DNA of 64,000 bases from Dryas octopetala (lineage: Eukaryota > Streptophyta > Magnoliopsida > Rosales > Rosaceae). The notes under the pieces were generated by a model, which was given only the letters and a program-made list of their open reading frames with translations, made no database searches and had not been told where the DNA came from. The stretch covers positions 26,735,923 to 26,799,922 of the forward strand of contig OY992834.1 of the NCBI GenBank assembly GCA_963921425.1, given 5' to 3'. The position numbers and the translations under genes were made by a program. Positions 12,113-25,784 of the stretch are shown here, in pieces (position 1 is the first letter of the stretch; each line of letters begins with the position of its first letter).

Positions 12113-12598
12113 GTAATAACCTAGAATTTTCAGAAAAGAAAAATGAGAAAATTTTATTTGTTTAAGCAGGCCCAATAAGTGATGTAGAACAAATGGCAGA
12201 ACGGTTCATGCAACAACTTGACCGCCAGAAGCCCAAGAAAAGAAACAAGCTTCAGCCCGGCCCGGTGTCAGAAATGGGCCCATGATATACCGATTCGAAG
12301 GGAACGACGAGACAAATTCCTTCGTTTAGGGCTTCAAATAAGCAATTTAGTGTTTTAGAATAAATTTCCTAAATTGCACTTTATTTCCATTTTTATTTTC
12401 GTTTTGAATTTCGAACGTCTAGGGTTCTGAACGTATTTAAGAAACCTTTTGGCTGTTTGTAAGTTTCAGTTTTATTATTTTTCAATCAGAAAAACCTTGA
12501 GATTTCTCTCATTTCTCTGGTGGATTCCAGATTCTTTCTTAGGGATTAACGCTGGTTTTCCCTAATATTTCTTAACTGCGAGTTACGCTGCGTCAATA
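12113..12598 (+). repeat. LTR-like sequence, probably Ty3 type
   Basis: It begins TGTAATAACCTAG and ends GCGTCA. The interior has TTTAAGAAACC and a TTATTATTTTTCAATCAG block typical of the transcript-start/polyadenylation part of plant Ty3 LTRs. A second LTR and a clean target duplication were not found, so the exact limits are uncertain. Confidence 0.4.
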
Positions 12599-14896
12599 AG
12601 TGTGCAATATTCAATAGAGATCACATTAGAGATTTAATTCACATGTTTTAGATGCATTGAGAATATAAATGTATTCATTTGAGGGTACCGTTGGCCTATA
12701 TATTCCTACCACACTACAACTTCTATAGAGAAGCCCTTATAACATTATATTACTATGGGGCCGGTGCTATCTAGTATATATAAATTTACTCTATATATAA
12801 TGTAAGGTGTATGAGTCCACCCGTGGAGACTTTGGTACTAAACACCATTATTGCCTACTTGAAATTTTATCTCATCTCTATTTAGTTTAGGAAGTTATTT
12901 ACCAAATTGATAACCTCATCCAAAGTATTAGGAGTGTTAACTCTAGAGTTGTTGTACAAGTACAACAGGAAGTACTCCAAGCAAGTTTCACACATCCAAC
13001 ATGGACATGGTGAATAAGATGCCAACCTATACAAGAATCATAGCAAACCAATTCGTGCTGCTCGTGTGTAGCTTAGGAGACGTAAGTGTGTATGTGGGTG
13101 GCCAAGAGAAACTTGTGGCTGAGTGTTTGAGCTTGTGGAGAGTAGCTACTAGCTAGCAGCCTAGGAAGCTGCTATTGGAGGTCTAGGAAGCTTGAGGTGG
13201 AGGTCTAGGAAGCTGGTGGTGGAAGGGCTATGAAGTGGATGTATTGCCAGCTGATGAAAGAGAGAGGAGGAAGAGCTGTTTCGTTGGTTACTGAAAGCTA
13301 GAGAAGGAAAACAAAACAGAATGGAGAGAGAAGGGAAAAACAGAGAGAGAGATGTAAGAAAGAAGAAGATAGAATCATGTGTTCTTGCTGGGTTTGATTC
13401 AGAACTTAAGAAACTTGTTTATGCTGTTGTAAAGCTTGGAAACAAGTTGAAAAATTGATTGAAACAGATTAGAAATGGAATTGAAAATGATTGTGGAAGG
13501 TTGGATGTCCACATCAGATTTCAGAATTTTGGTTGTGTTGATTTTGAGCTGCAGCCTTGTGATTTAGTTGATTAGAATTAAAAATGAAGCCTTATACAAT
13601 GATTTTGAGTCCTATACATAAACAGATTCGGAGTGTTATAATTGAAAGAAAACAAAGTGGAAACTTTGAATAAAAGTGGGTTTTTTCTGGAAAAAAAAAA
13701 AAAAAAAAGGCAGTTTCACCCATCTTTTTTTACCTCATATATATCTTGAGCTACAGAACTCCATTTTGAAAAATAAAATTACGGTTGTAAACATGGTGTT
13801 ACAAACTTTAAAATGAGTACGTATAAGATTCATTAAGATTTGGTATCTCAAATTCAGGACCAAAGAGAAAAATCTATCCAAAACATGTGAGGTCTGAGAA
13901 AGAAGATGAACATTAACTACACCAATGCGCACTGCCGGCGTGTGGGGGCGTGTGCGGCCTATGTTTGTGCTATTCTCCTCACTCTGTTTTTCGATACAGA
14001 TCTAATGGCCCTGATTTTGAGGTGATCTGAGACCTGCAACTATTTATTTTATATTTTATACTTTAATTAGAGAGACTGATCTAGTTTATTCAAAATGTTT
14101 AAATTATTTTTTAATTTATATTTTTTGTTATTGTTGGGTACTTAATTGTGTGTTTGGGTTAGGTTTGGGTGTGGTGTTAGAGGTCCTGGAAGAATAATTG
14201 AGTAGGCTAGCTAGGTCGGAATCAAGGTAGGGAGTTTTGGGGAAACCTTACGGCAATTTATTATATTAAATTTTTGTGCAATTTAAATGATACTTGATAG
14301 TGTTATATGGTTGTAGTGACTTGAGAAAAGTTAGAAAAATTCATGGTGAGATGGAAATTATGCGATGATGGGAAATATAGGAAAGAAATATTTTTGTGTA
14401 GTTGAGTCTAGTCTTCGGGGCACCAGACTTCAAGTCAGCTTACAAGTGCACATATGGAGAGTGAAACTCTTTTGATAAAAGGGGGATAAAATTATCATAT
14501 TGGATTTCAAAGCTAGAGATCAAATGATAGACGAGATGACTAACAAAAGGGGAATTTGAGTTTGATGTGATGTGATGTGGGTTAACGGGAGTAAGAGAAG
14601 AGTTAGCTAGAGTCACATTCATGCATCCGTATCATTTGATATCATGTTATAATTTATTTGTTTCAATATGTGACACATAACTGTGGTATCCATATCCTTA
14701 ATTACTGAGCCATGGTTAAGCTCGATCACCCCTAAACAGATTTTGCAGGTTATATATGATTGAAAAAAACTAAAAGCTTAGAGCTTCTACTTGGAAACAG
14801 TGTCAAATAGTAGTTAATGTGTGACAGATAAGTACTACTTAGATAGTCTTGAGAGCAGATAATTATTTTTTGGATCTTTGATATTACAAGGGTGTT
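12599..14896. other. Gene-free stretch
   Basis: No reading frame with a recognisable family. Near 13155-13215 GGTCTAGGAAGCT-like units recur three times. GA-rich DNA lies at 13255-13370 and an A run at 13691-13708. It may be internal DNA of an unrecognised element. Confidence 0.4.
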
Positions 14897-14905
14897 TTGT
14901 AATTA

Positions 14906-15302
14906 GGAATTAATATCATTTTGCTCCTCAAATTATTACATTTGTATCAGTTTGTTCCCTAGACTTCTAATTTGGAAAATTAAGGACCCTGACTTTTTCA
15001 ATTTTGCCAATTGAGGTTCTCCTGATAATTTACACATTTTTCATCCAAATTTTTTAAGGCAAAATGGTCTCTTCCATTTAGATCTTACCATTTTTTCCTC
15101 ATACATCATTTTTCTCTTATTTATTTCTGACTAAATTTTGGTTGATCATTCCCGACATTTAGGATGAAAAATGTGTAAATTGACGAAAGAACCTCAATTG
15201 GAAAGATTGAAAAAGTCAGGATTCTTAATTTTCCAAATTAGAAGTCTGGGAAACAAACTGATACAAGTGTAATAGTCTGGGGAGCAAAATGACATTAATC
15301 TC
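14906..15302. mobile_element. Mutator-type foldback MITE, 397 bp
   Basis: The flanks carry a perfect 9-bp duplication TTGTAATTA (14897-14905 and 15303-15311). The ends (GGAATTAATATCATTTTG / GAGATTAATGTCATTTTG) begin inverted repeats of about 150 bp that share CTTCTAATTTGGAAAATTAA. No coding capacity. The 9-bp duplication points to Mutator-like mobilisation. Confidence 0.9.
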
Positions 15303-15698
15303 TTGTAATTATATAGTGTGTTAATTACTTACACTTCTGGCTTATAGTTACTTTGATTGGTTTAGTATCTGATGATGACATATTAATTTGCATATTAATA
15401 TGATAATAATTATCAACTTGGGCCTAATTTTAATTAAATGAATTAGAGACACATCTTCTGATGAGCTCATGTGATTGTGAGACGTTATGTTTGTAGACTC
15501 TTCCTACCTGAATCCTCTGAGGGTAAAACGGTAATTTTAAAGGCCTGTGCTTTCTAGTTGATGTAAAGATAATGTACCACGGAAGTACGCCTTCTAGGAA
15601 GTACACCGTTTGCCACGAGTCAAATATTCCTCTACACCCAAAATTGAAGCGTGATAGTGGGTCCCACAAGGTATACCTCATTATGGTTAAAATGATGT

Positions 15699-15702
<4 letters not shown>

Positions 15703-15792
<90 letters not shown>
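15703..15792. repeat. (CT)45 microsatellite
   Basis: An uninterrupted 90-base CT run, followed by a short TATATA tract. Confidence 0.97.
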
Positions 15793-15794
<2 letters not shown>

Positions 15795-15815
15795 GTATAT
15801 ATACACAAAAATTCT

Positions 15816-16128
15816 TTCTTTAACTAAAGAACGCACTTGGCTCTTTTTATCATTTTTACCATCTTTTATTCAATTTTTGACAAGGTTCACATTTTAGGAT
15901 ATATGATTTTATATTTTAGAGTATAGAATCATTGTTGGATAATATAATTAAAATTTTAACTCTGGAGGAATTGGAGCTCAAAATCTTGAACCAATGAATG
16001 GGTCTCAATTGACAATTTATACCCTAAAATATTAAACCCAACTAAGATTATGATCAAAAGGTGGAAAAAAAAAACCATAAAATTTATGTCCCATCTTTAA
16101 TTAAATCACAGACGTCATGCAAAGAAAT
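15816..16128. mobile_element. Degenerate MITE related to 62553-62890
   Basis: It shares with the other copy an end carrying GACGTC(A/C)TGCA, the phrase ATTTATACCCTAAA, and a TTTAATTAAA block near the end. The inverted ends are only partly alike, so limits are approximate. Confidence 0.4.
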
Positions 16129-16747
16129 GCCCTAAATACATATAGTTTGTTTGATTTCTGTAAATATTCTCGTGGATTCTGGTTTTGCCGTGAATTGTGT
16201 AATCTAAGGCAGAGTGGCATCTCATGGTGATCTATGAATTTTCAGGTACAAACTCATCCTAATAATACTTCATAAATTTGAGCGGCTAAAAAAGGATAAG
16301 ATCGATGCAGACACCAATTTTCTACATTCTGGGTGAACAGTATTTTTGGCATCAAAATGCATGCGTGCAAGTAGGTGTTATTGTATTTTTGGTATAATAC
16401 AATACGGACGTGCTAAAACTCATTGTAGAAATGTTTGAGTACTCTGACAAGGATTCTGTATCACTTAACTTGCTTTTGTGCTACAATTACATCAATAATG
16501 AACCCCCCTTCAAGTTCCGGTAGGAGTAACACAAAGTCACAAACACAAATAAAATGATATTTTACTTTGGAAACAATATGTACATCTTCAACCCAAAATT
16601 TCTGTAGATGTTACCCATGAAATGCATCCACTCACAGGTCAATTGACAGTGCATTCCTACAGGGATCTTTGAAAATTCCCTAGTAGCTTAAAAAGGCCAA
16701 AAAAAAAATAAAAAAAAAGGACAGGATGAAGACATTTTCCAGGAAAA

Positions 16748-19700
16748 TTACAAGTACAAGGAAGCTGCAAAGACAATGTCCCTCTTGATTTTCGAAACAG
16801 CCTCCTCAAATTTTGATTCAAGCTCAGTTTCACCAATAGACTTGGCTGCTTGTATAAGTTGCTGAAGAACCTCCTCTAATCTCCTAATTGCCCTGATCAA
16901 GCTCCCCTCAAAAACTGGTGTAATTGACATGATCTCGTAGAATTTGGACCCTTTTGCCCAAGCATACACAGCCTCCATGATATCAGGCCGAAATGAACTC
17001 ACAAAGCTCTCAACATCAATTTCGATCTGCAATATATATAACACAAAAAAAAAAAAAAATCAATTGCTGTAAAGAAAGGTAAAAATCAACTATTTGAAAT
17101 ACCATACCAAAAAAAAAAATCAAGCAGGGCAAACACCACTTTAGATGTTCTATGAAGTAGCCCAGTTGGGTCATACATAAACTGTGCACTGAGCAAAGAT
17201 AATAGTAATTTGCAATAGGCTCAGATTATTATGCTAGTGCATAGGCTATAGTCATTTCATCTTATATTATTAGTCTATGAATTGTAATCCCTTGGTAGGC
17301 TAAATGTTACTCTACACAAAAAGGGATCTCATTTCTCACAAATTGTATTGCAAAAGACACATGCATATACACATGGGTTGAATGAAGTTAGAACTAATAT
17401 GCTACTTTTAAAAAAGTGGCTACATACTTTATTTAATTTTCTAATCAAGTTGATCAGGGCAGGATGATTGTTCAACACAAGCTATTAGATTATAACTCGA
17501 ATAATCATCAAACTCCTTTCCTTATGATACTATGCATCTATGATAGGATGTTCCAGTTTTGGTAGTAGCTACTCAATATGCAGGGAAGTAGAAATTTGGG
17601 TAGGGCTCGGGCTGATAGAATGGCAGAATGGGATTATGGATATTGACCTTAATTTATGGACAAGTTATAAGATGTCATTTTACAAGGACATCATTCAAAT
17701 GCATCATGAAAATACTTTAGGGAGTTCTTGTATCAAATATCTTCTAAACATATGGTTCCTGCAATCACCAGACTAGGTGTAGTAAATTAATTAGCAATAT
17801 CTTAAGATTGCAATCAATAAGGCCCAAAAAAAAAAACAGTTTGGCTACTTTCTCAATTTGTCCTTTTATCTTAGACAACTCAACATGCATCCAACTTTCA
17901 TTTGACCCTTATGTTTTCTGAGTATGAAACATTTAAGTGACAAATAATATCCTGTTATCCAGAGTTGGAAAGCTTCAATCATAAATTCAACTGCAAAAGA
18001 AAGGAAGTTACTTCTTTACCTTGCACTCAAGCTGAACATCAGCAACCCTCCGAGCTGTATCTTGTAATTGTGAAAAGATCAGGTCAAGTTCTTCCCTTGG
18101 TTTTGTAGCATCTTTAAGTTTCTCCTGCCACACAAAACATGAGAGAAGAGACACCATCTCTTCTACCTTCATGTCCTTGAAAACCCCATTAAACATGAGC
18201 TCTGTCAGGGTCAACTCATCTGCACTACTGATTTCACAAGCAACCTTTCCCTTCAACTCCACAACCTCATCACTCGTAATATATCTGCATTTCAACAACC
18301 CAAATCATTTAAATATTGTAATTTTGAAAAATTGCACAAGCCTTCCAAATCTTGTCTCCAGTGTAACAAGAATATGAATTTTGAAATGTCTATGAAATAA
18401 TATGCAGACAACCAATAGAAAGTGAGAGAAGGCCGGAAGAAGTAAAGTGAAATGAAGATGATATAAAGAATTCAGTACCCTAGCCTTCGAAGAACCCGTT
18501 TTCTTGCCTTAAGTTCATCTTTAAAAGCCAATGCAGTGGAAGCGCGCATTGTTTTCTTGATTAACTTGATCTTGGCAGCCAATTCCTGCTTCATGTGAAA
18601 AACCTTAAGCTTTTGTTCGATAAGTGGAGTTCTTGCAACTTCATGCCTGTCAAACAGGTTCTCTAAAGCCTCAATCCTACGAGCCACCTTTTTGTATGAA
18701 CTACTTTCAATCTGAAGAACAGTAAATTCAAGGTAAAACCAGTAACAGAAAAACGTTTAAAATAAAAATAAATGAGAAATTAAAGATTAAATTGCAGTAG
18801 CATACCTTCATGTCTTCTTCTGGATCTAGAAGAGGAATCTTTTCTTTATCGAATCTTGAAAGAGTTTCAATGACTCTCTTCAGTGTGTTTTCTCGAGCTT
18901 GTAATGGCAAAAGATCATTTGGTATGACCATACAAAGTCTGCTCATACTATTTAACTGTTCAAAATATAAGACAGCGCGCAAGTTGTTTATTGGGTGAGT
19001 GATTAACGAAACTAATGCAAGGGAAGTCTAACTAGCACACGTATAAAAGTGATCTCTGAACAAATGCTTTTGCTGTAATAACTCATACACAAGAAAAGTA
19101 AATCAAGTCAAAATAGAAGCAGAAATTTGCACAGAAAATTAATAAAGCCCACTTATTTCAGTGAATAACAAAGTCAGAAACCTAAGGAACATTGGTTACA
19201 ATTATAAAACTAAAACAGATCTGTTCCAAGTTCAGTTGATAATTTTCTGTTTTAGGAACATGGAAGAAAAACGCCAAGAGACATGAAAGACCACTCCACC
19301 AACCCCCAAAGAAAACCAAAAAAAGAAATGCAACTAAGATCAAAGAGGTTTCAAATTGGGATTAATAAATAACAGAAAGTATCGCACACTTTACCTGAGA
19401 TATGGAAACCGAAACAACAACAGGTTCTCCAGGATCTTTCAGAGGGACAATTTTAATGGTTTTCTTTGCAACTCCATCTGTGCTCACCACACATCGTGTC
19501 AGAACATCCACTGTGTAGTTTGAATCTTCTGGTTTTCTACTTGCATCGTCTGGACAACATACAGATCATTTAGCAACCTAAAAAATAAATTCAGAATACA
19601 GACTACAAGCAATTGGGAGTTCTCACCTTCAGAACCAGTTTTTACCCGTTGAAAGTTAAGTATCACTCCCCATGTGACCCGGTCCTCAACGGAAAAAGAA

Positions 19701-22700
19701 GGGGAAGCTTCATCACTCCTAGTGCATTGGATTGACACAAGCCTACCAGGCTTCAGAAATGGTAAGCAGTACTTCGGAGAAAGTACAATATCACGAAGTT
19801 CAATCTTCAAACTCTTGTATTGCTGTAGCAGATTATAATAATTCTTTACACTATCTTCTTCTTCAATTATAATTGAATCCCTCTCTTGCTCAAGCTCCTT
19901 TGCTTGTTTCTGCAAAAATAACATAATTAAGGGTGTGTTTAACTAATTTTTCTGGGTTCCTTAGGTCTATCTATAAGCCAATAGGTAAGACCAAACTTTA
20001 GTTCTTAACATACCACTTTGGCAAGCCAGAGATTGAAAGTTTTGGAACTTTAAGGTTTAGAATAGAAAAAAAAAATTAAAGAAGAATAAAAGACTAGATG
20101 AAATCATGATTAAATATGACTTTGGTTCTCTCTCTCTCCCCCTCTCTCCCCCCATACACATGCAAACATGATTCTGGTTTCTTGATAGGAAAAACATGAT
20201 TTTGGTTTGTGAATCTTCTCTTCCTTTTTCTTTTTAACAGATAAAATACTCTTCTCACAAGCTGGATACAGGAAACTTAGGCACCTGGTAACACCCAAGA
20301 CCCAAAAAAAACCCCAAATCTCCCAGGTAACTTGACAATGCAAAAACAAATGAGGAACGGATTCAAGCACCCTTTTACAGATAAGACACCTGTTCACCAC
20401 CACTCTTCCGCTAACGGGAAATGGTCCACACACACAATGAAAAAAAAAAAAAACGCAATCTTAATACGCAGAAATTCAAAAATTACCAAGTTTCTGCTAT
20501 GTTACTGACTTATGAATCCATAAATTCAAACATCTATATCTAAGGAATTCAAGAAAGGGTGGAGGCAGTTGGGAGGGGAGAAGAGACACAGAGAGAGAGA
20601 GGGAGGAAGGAGAAAAGTGAAACTACCTTCCACAAAATGCATGCATATTTAGAAATTACGAAAAGTGGACCATGTCGGTCCTTCAGAGTTTATAGAGATT
20701 TCATACGATCTCATCAAACCCACCAATTAATACTTACCCCTAAATAATTCACAAATGTGCGCAAATCAGATACAATAGAAAGTGATTGCATCTTTAATTG
20801 CATAATTTTAATATATTTCTTTAGATTGTCAAGAAACTCTGTGAAATACAAATGAATTGCAACCAAGATACGAATAAGCAGAAGCCCAACTGGAATAATA
20901 TAGCTACTAGCCTCTGACAGCACCAACTAACCTCAAGATTGGGAATGGCACGGTCAGCTTGAAACTGATAGAATGAGTTACGAAGCAAATTTTCTGGATT
21001 ACCATCTTCAGAGCGTAATTGATTCAAAAGCATGTTGTAACTCAAATGAAAAGCACTGGAAAGCAAGGAGGAGGGTGTCAGAAAAAAAAAAAATTAAATA
21101 AATAAACTCCAATAAAATGAAAAGAGGAACATTTCTTACTGTTAAGAAACACTTTCAAGTAAAAATTTCAGTCAAAACACATTGGTGGGGAAGGGGGGGG
21201 AGGGGGGGGGGGGGGGGGGGGAACACCCAAGTAGACAATAATTATACATAAAAATAATAAAAAATAAAAAACTTACACACGTACCTATTTGGTGGACAGC
21301 TTGTTCACTGTGTTTGTACATTATACTATAAGATTCTTTTGTTCCTCATACATAAGCTAGATTAAAAGCAACACACGTACCTGTTCAAACAATCAGCACT
21401 CCCTTTAAGCATCAGTTTAGCAGTAGATGGTTCCAGCTTCTCGTCTACCATAAGTATACATATCCCACGTTTATCAATACCCCGGCGACCAGCACGGCCG
21501 CTCATTTGTATATACTCTCCACTGGTTATCCATCTGAATTTATCGCCATCAAACTTCCGGACATTGGTAAACACAACAGTTTTTGCAGGCATGTTCAATC
21601 CTATGCTGAAGGTTTCTGTGGCAAACAGACACTAAAGAAATATATTTCAATCTCTGTACAACTAAGCTATAGTCACCAATTAAATTTTAAGATTATGCAT
21701 GAAACAATAAAAGATGAAATAAAATTTAGAACCAACCTTGATCAGACCTTCCTGAAATAGTATCTCAATCACTTCCTTTAGAATGGGAAGCAAGCCGGAA
21801 TGATGCACACCTATTCCACGCTTCAAAAGAGGTAACATATGTGAAACCTGTTTAGAGCAGTATACTAAGGAATGAATATCAATATGAAATAAAACAAAAC
21901 TCTTTAACAGTTCCAGGCATATAAATCACATAACAATAGAAAACAATATTTACAATATATTGAATACAGCTTGGTTTGAATATCTATGGAGAGGGGAATG
22001 TTATACTACCTGATATAATATTATTTGTTATTGTATTTGAAGTAAATTAGATGAACCCAACCCAAACCATTAAGTGTGCTCAAATTCCACTATGCCTCAC
22101 CCAAACCATCCAAACTCCACCATGCTTACTGAACTATCAAAGTCATTAGGTAACTCAAATATTCAAAGTGAGTGGAAGACACACACAGATTAACTTGAGA
22201 CTAAAGAAAATGTCCACAGAAAAAAGTTGCATCAAGTAATATTTGAGAGACGGTATCACACTACATCATCTAAACCAAACACAAATACATGCTTGAACAG
22301 ACATGCCAGCTTGGAAAGGAAAGAATGACAGCTTGCCTGAGGTAACTTCTTGTCGTCGTCCGAAAGCATATCCATAGCACTCCAGAAGATAGTTTCTATA
22401 TTTGCTTTCTCATTGTCAGCATTTAGATCCATTTTTGCCATCTATAAGACCAAAAAGAAAAAACAAACAATGGAAATATAAAATGGGTGTTCAACAAAAG
22501 GATAATAAATGAAAGAATATTTAGAAAAATGTTGAAATCAATATCCATGACAGCCATATTTAATTCAAACAAATCTCACAAGGATTCCTAATTAAGTAGT
22601 CTCACTTCTGAATGGATAACCATATATACAAATTACACTTATTGTATCCAAAAGTTTGACAAAGGTACTACACAAACAACATGAAAAAACTAAAAGCAGA

Positions 22701-24216
22701 AACCACCCAGTCTAGAATCAAGAAATAAGATACAGCAGCTCTCAATCAAACACATTCTAAATATGCATGCAGGTAACAGGGTTCAAAAGGTTCACTCTGC
22801 ATAAGACTAAGCCCTCTCTCTCTCTCCCTCTCTCCCTCTCTCCATAGTCAAGAGAAAGAGAGTGGGAGGCAGAGCATAAGTCAACCAAATAATAGTCAAA
22901 AGATACATTGGGCTGGGGATTGGAAGCAATCGACATCGTTTTAAAGAAGTCTACTTCACAAAAAAAAAATGGATCCTTACCTGCATTGCAAGAGTCTCAC
23001 ACTCCCTTTTGCTAAAGCTGAAAAGTATGACAGGATCATACTGACGCTGAATTATCATTTTGACCATCTTGAATATATCACTTTCTTCGGCGGCCTTGCC
23101 CATGATCAAACCCTTCTGCCACTTGCCATTGTCCTTCTTCTTAGCACTGTCTGTGGCAGGAACAAGTGCATTTAGACCCTTTTGAAAGCTGTCCTCACGA
23201 AATTTTCCTTTCTCATCGACTACCAAGTATAGACCATCCCCTCCTGAGGGAAAAATATAATGCTGAAGAGGAGTTGGCCTATAATCAGTATAGACAATGT
23301 GACAAGGCTGGCGGTGAATCTTTGCGAGCCAATCAGCAAATTCCTTGGCATTTGGCACGGTTGCTGAGAGGAACACAAACCGAGCATTCTTCGGGGCCAT
23401 AACAATGCTCTCTTCCCATACAACACCTCTCTCCCTATCACGCATGTAATGTACCTCATCAAAGATGATCCAAGCCACCTCCCTTGTTACCTCTGATCCT
23501 TTATACTGCATGCTTCGCCAGATTTCTGTTGTCATCACCTGAAATTTGAAAAGCAACTCAGCAAGCAACCCAGAAAGCCATATTGCTTTGCTATATAACA
23601 AAAACCCAAAAACCCAAAAAGCAAGAGACTAACCAAGCACGAAGCATTGGGGTCGATTGTTACATCCCCAGTCATCAACCCAACATCTGAGAACTCCTCC
23701 TTAAACTCTCTATACTTTTGGTTGCTCAGTGCTTTGATTGGTGAAGTGTATATCACACGTTGCTTGTTTCGCAAAGACATAGCAATCGCATACGATGCCA
23801 CAACAGTTTTTCCAGCAGATGTATGAGCAGACACCTACCCACATTCACAAATTCACAATTTATATCAAATTTTAAAAACCCACAATCCAAAAACAAAAAC
23901 AGAACTCATTCATTGACATTACCATGACCGACTCTGCATTTTCCAGGCACTTTATGGCTTCCAACTGAAAAGGGTCGAGAGGGAAAGGAAATTTCTTTGC
24001 AGGCTCGGAAGCTGCTTCTCCAGAAGAAGTAGAGTGGGGAGGCATATGAACATAACCCTCAGGATACGACACGTCGTGCACGCAAGCGACAGCTTCTTGG
24101 TGGTCGCTTCCCTGCAAACCATTCTCATTCTCCCTCTTTTGTTGTTTCTGTGAAGGTAGTGCTTCAAACTCTTCAGAGGCAGGGGCTTCCTCCAACCTTC
24201 TCTTTAGAGAACTCAT
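16748..24216 (-). CDS. MTR4: DExH-box RNA helicase MTR4 (nuclear exosome cofactor)
   Basis: A complete 13-exon gene. Exons: 24216-23923, 23833/4-23634, 23538-22981, 22441-22337, 21847-21737, 21631-21381, 21055-20932, 19909-19627, 19549-19395, 18955-18806, 18711-18479, 18284-18020, 17026-16748. They keep frame and give about 1002 residues, close to the 988 I recall for Arabidopsis MTR4. Visible motifs: AHTSAGKT (Walker A, about 101-108), DEVH (192-195), LSATVPN, HHSG (about 401), [10 protein letters not shown] (about 465-474), and a C-terminal DSHCT region ending FAASLYL. Family knowledge: MTR4 unwinds RNA for the nuclear exosome in rRNA processing and nuclear RNA surveillance. Intron 4 has a GC donor (CAG|GCAAGC). 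The start ATG at 24216 precedes a Lys/Arg/Glu-rich N-terminus as in relatives. HEN2 is the nearest paralogue, but the N-terminal [12 protein letters not shown] and the C-terminus fit MTR4 better. Confidence 0.95.
20225..20433 (-). mobile_element. LINE 3' fragment (zinc-binding region of reverse transcriptase) in MTR4 intron 7
   Basis: The minus-strand frame reads [19 protein letters not shown] then WEIWGFFW. This is the Cys/His pattern (CX2C...HX4-5HC) of the zf-RVT domain at the C-terminus of plant LINE open frame 2. It lies in the intron between MTR4 exons 7 and 8, in the same orientation as the gene. Only this short piece is recognisable. Confidence 0.7.
21187..21221 (+). repeat. Poly-G tract in MTR4 intron 6
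   Basis: Runs of 4, 8 and 20 G separated by A bases. The transcript of MTR4 carries the C-rich strand here. Homopolymers of this length are prone to sequencing error, so the exact length is uncertain. Confidence 0.9.
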
Positions 24217-24398
24217 TTGAGCTTTGTGGTGAGTGGTGAGTACCCTATCTATCTAAGAAAAACTGGAAAAAGGAATAAGGAGAACAAAAACCTCCGAGCT
24301 TTGGGTTCCTGCAACTTCTCACCGAGCTTCTCTACAACCACCGAAATGACCTCCAAGCTAGTGGGTTGCCGCCGAAATCCCTAATAATCAGAGCAGCC

Positions 24399-24406
24399 TA
24401 GGGTTT
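24399..24406 (-). promoter_or_regulatory. Telo-box (AAACCCTA) upstream of MTR4
   Basis: The minus strand reads AAAAACCCTAGG about 185 bases before the MTR4 start codon. Telo-boxes near the transcription start are a known feature of plant ribosome-biogenesis and translation genes, which fits an rRNA-processing helicase. The match is short; function is inferred. Confidence 0.45.
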
Positions 24407-24690
24407 TTATTTCATTTAATTATTAAGTTTATAGATTTTTTATTTGATTAAACATTTAAACATTAAATTTATATATTTATTAAAAAATAGTGCTAATGGG
24501 GTCAAGTGAGCAAATTGTACGGGTGTATATAGAATCACTTTGTTTTTTCAGATTTTAAATCCACTACGAGAAAAATTTTGGGTTAAAAAAATAAATTTGA
24601 GAAAGATTGGCATCTTTAACCCAAAAAAAAAAAATGAAGTATTAATAGTAGATTAAGAAAGTAAAAACGCTTTTATAGTAAATAATATTA

Positions 24691-25784
24691 AGGGTGGGCA
24701 CGGTGTGGTTCGGCTTATTTCACCCCGAAAACCATGTACCGCACCATAAATATTTTCTCGGTGTGGTTCGGTATTGTAAACCGAACAAATTAGAAAAAAA
24801 CCAAACCAAACTAGACCATTGTAAAAACGGTTTGGTTCAGTGCATGCACGGTTTTAAAATAAATATAACCTGCTTATTTTGTTGGTTGGGTAGTAGGGGT
24901 TTCATTTGGAGTTTTGGCAAATTGGGGTTATAACTTATAAGTTATATCTAATATAAGATTATAATCTGTAACTATATATATTATATAATTTATTTGTTGG
25001 TCTATTTGTTTGGTTTTTTTAATTTATTTTATTTGGGGCTTCGTTTGAGGTTTGGGGAGATTGAGATTTCGTTTGGGGTTTGGGCAAATTTGGGTTATAA
25101 GTTATAACTATATATAAGATTATATATAAGTATATAACTACTATAGAGTAATGAGTATAGTATATATATAATTATATACTACTATAGTATATACTAGTAT
25201 ACTACTATAATTATATATTACTTATATAGTTATATATAACTATTGTAGTATATATACAACTATATACTAAGTTACTAACTATATAGTTATATATAACTAA
25301 CTATACTAAGTTACTAACTATATAGTTATATACTAAGTTTATATATAACTCTATATGCATAAAACATTATTATATAGACTATAGACTATAGAGTATATAG
25401 AAATAGAATACACTAATTTTATTATATAAGATATAACTAACATTATATACTAAAACATTATTATATATATAATATTAAACTCATAGGGTTATATAAAATA
25501 TATTTTAGGGTTTAAAATAAAAATGTATAAAATGTGTATAAAAATGTATAAAATGTGAACAAAAATGTATAAAATGTGCATAAAAATATATAATTATATT
25601 TTTTTAAAATTACTCGGTTTGGTTCGAGTTAAATGACATAAAACCGAAACCGGAACCGTCCATATATGGTTTGGTTCGCTTTTCTCTTACGGTGTTGACT
25701 TTTCGGTCAACTCGGTTTTTTTTCGGTTTTTTTACGGTGGGTTTGGTTCGGTTTTTCGGTGCGTCGGTTATTATGCCCACCCCT
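24691..25784. mobile_element. Non-autonomous element with AGGGTGGGCA ends, probably hAT-like
   Basis: The ends are AGGGTGGGCACGG and, inverted, AGGGGTGGGCATAA. Both subterminal parts are rich in GGTTCGGT/ACCGAAC words. The centre (about 24940-25560) is TATA-rich with no coding. AGTAAATA lies directly right of the element and again 6 bases left of it, so a target duplication is possible but not clean. Confidence 0.6.

Noticed and set aside
20110-20433. Host gene inside the MTR4 intron
   Set aside because: Its Cys/His pattern is that of a LINE reverse-transcriptase tail.
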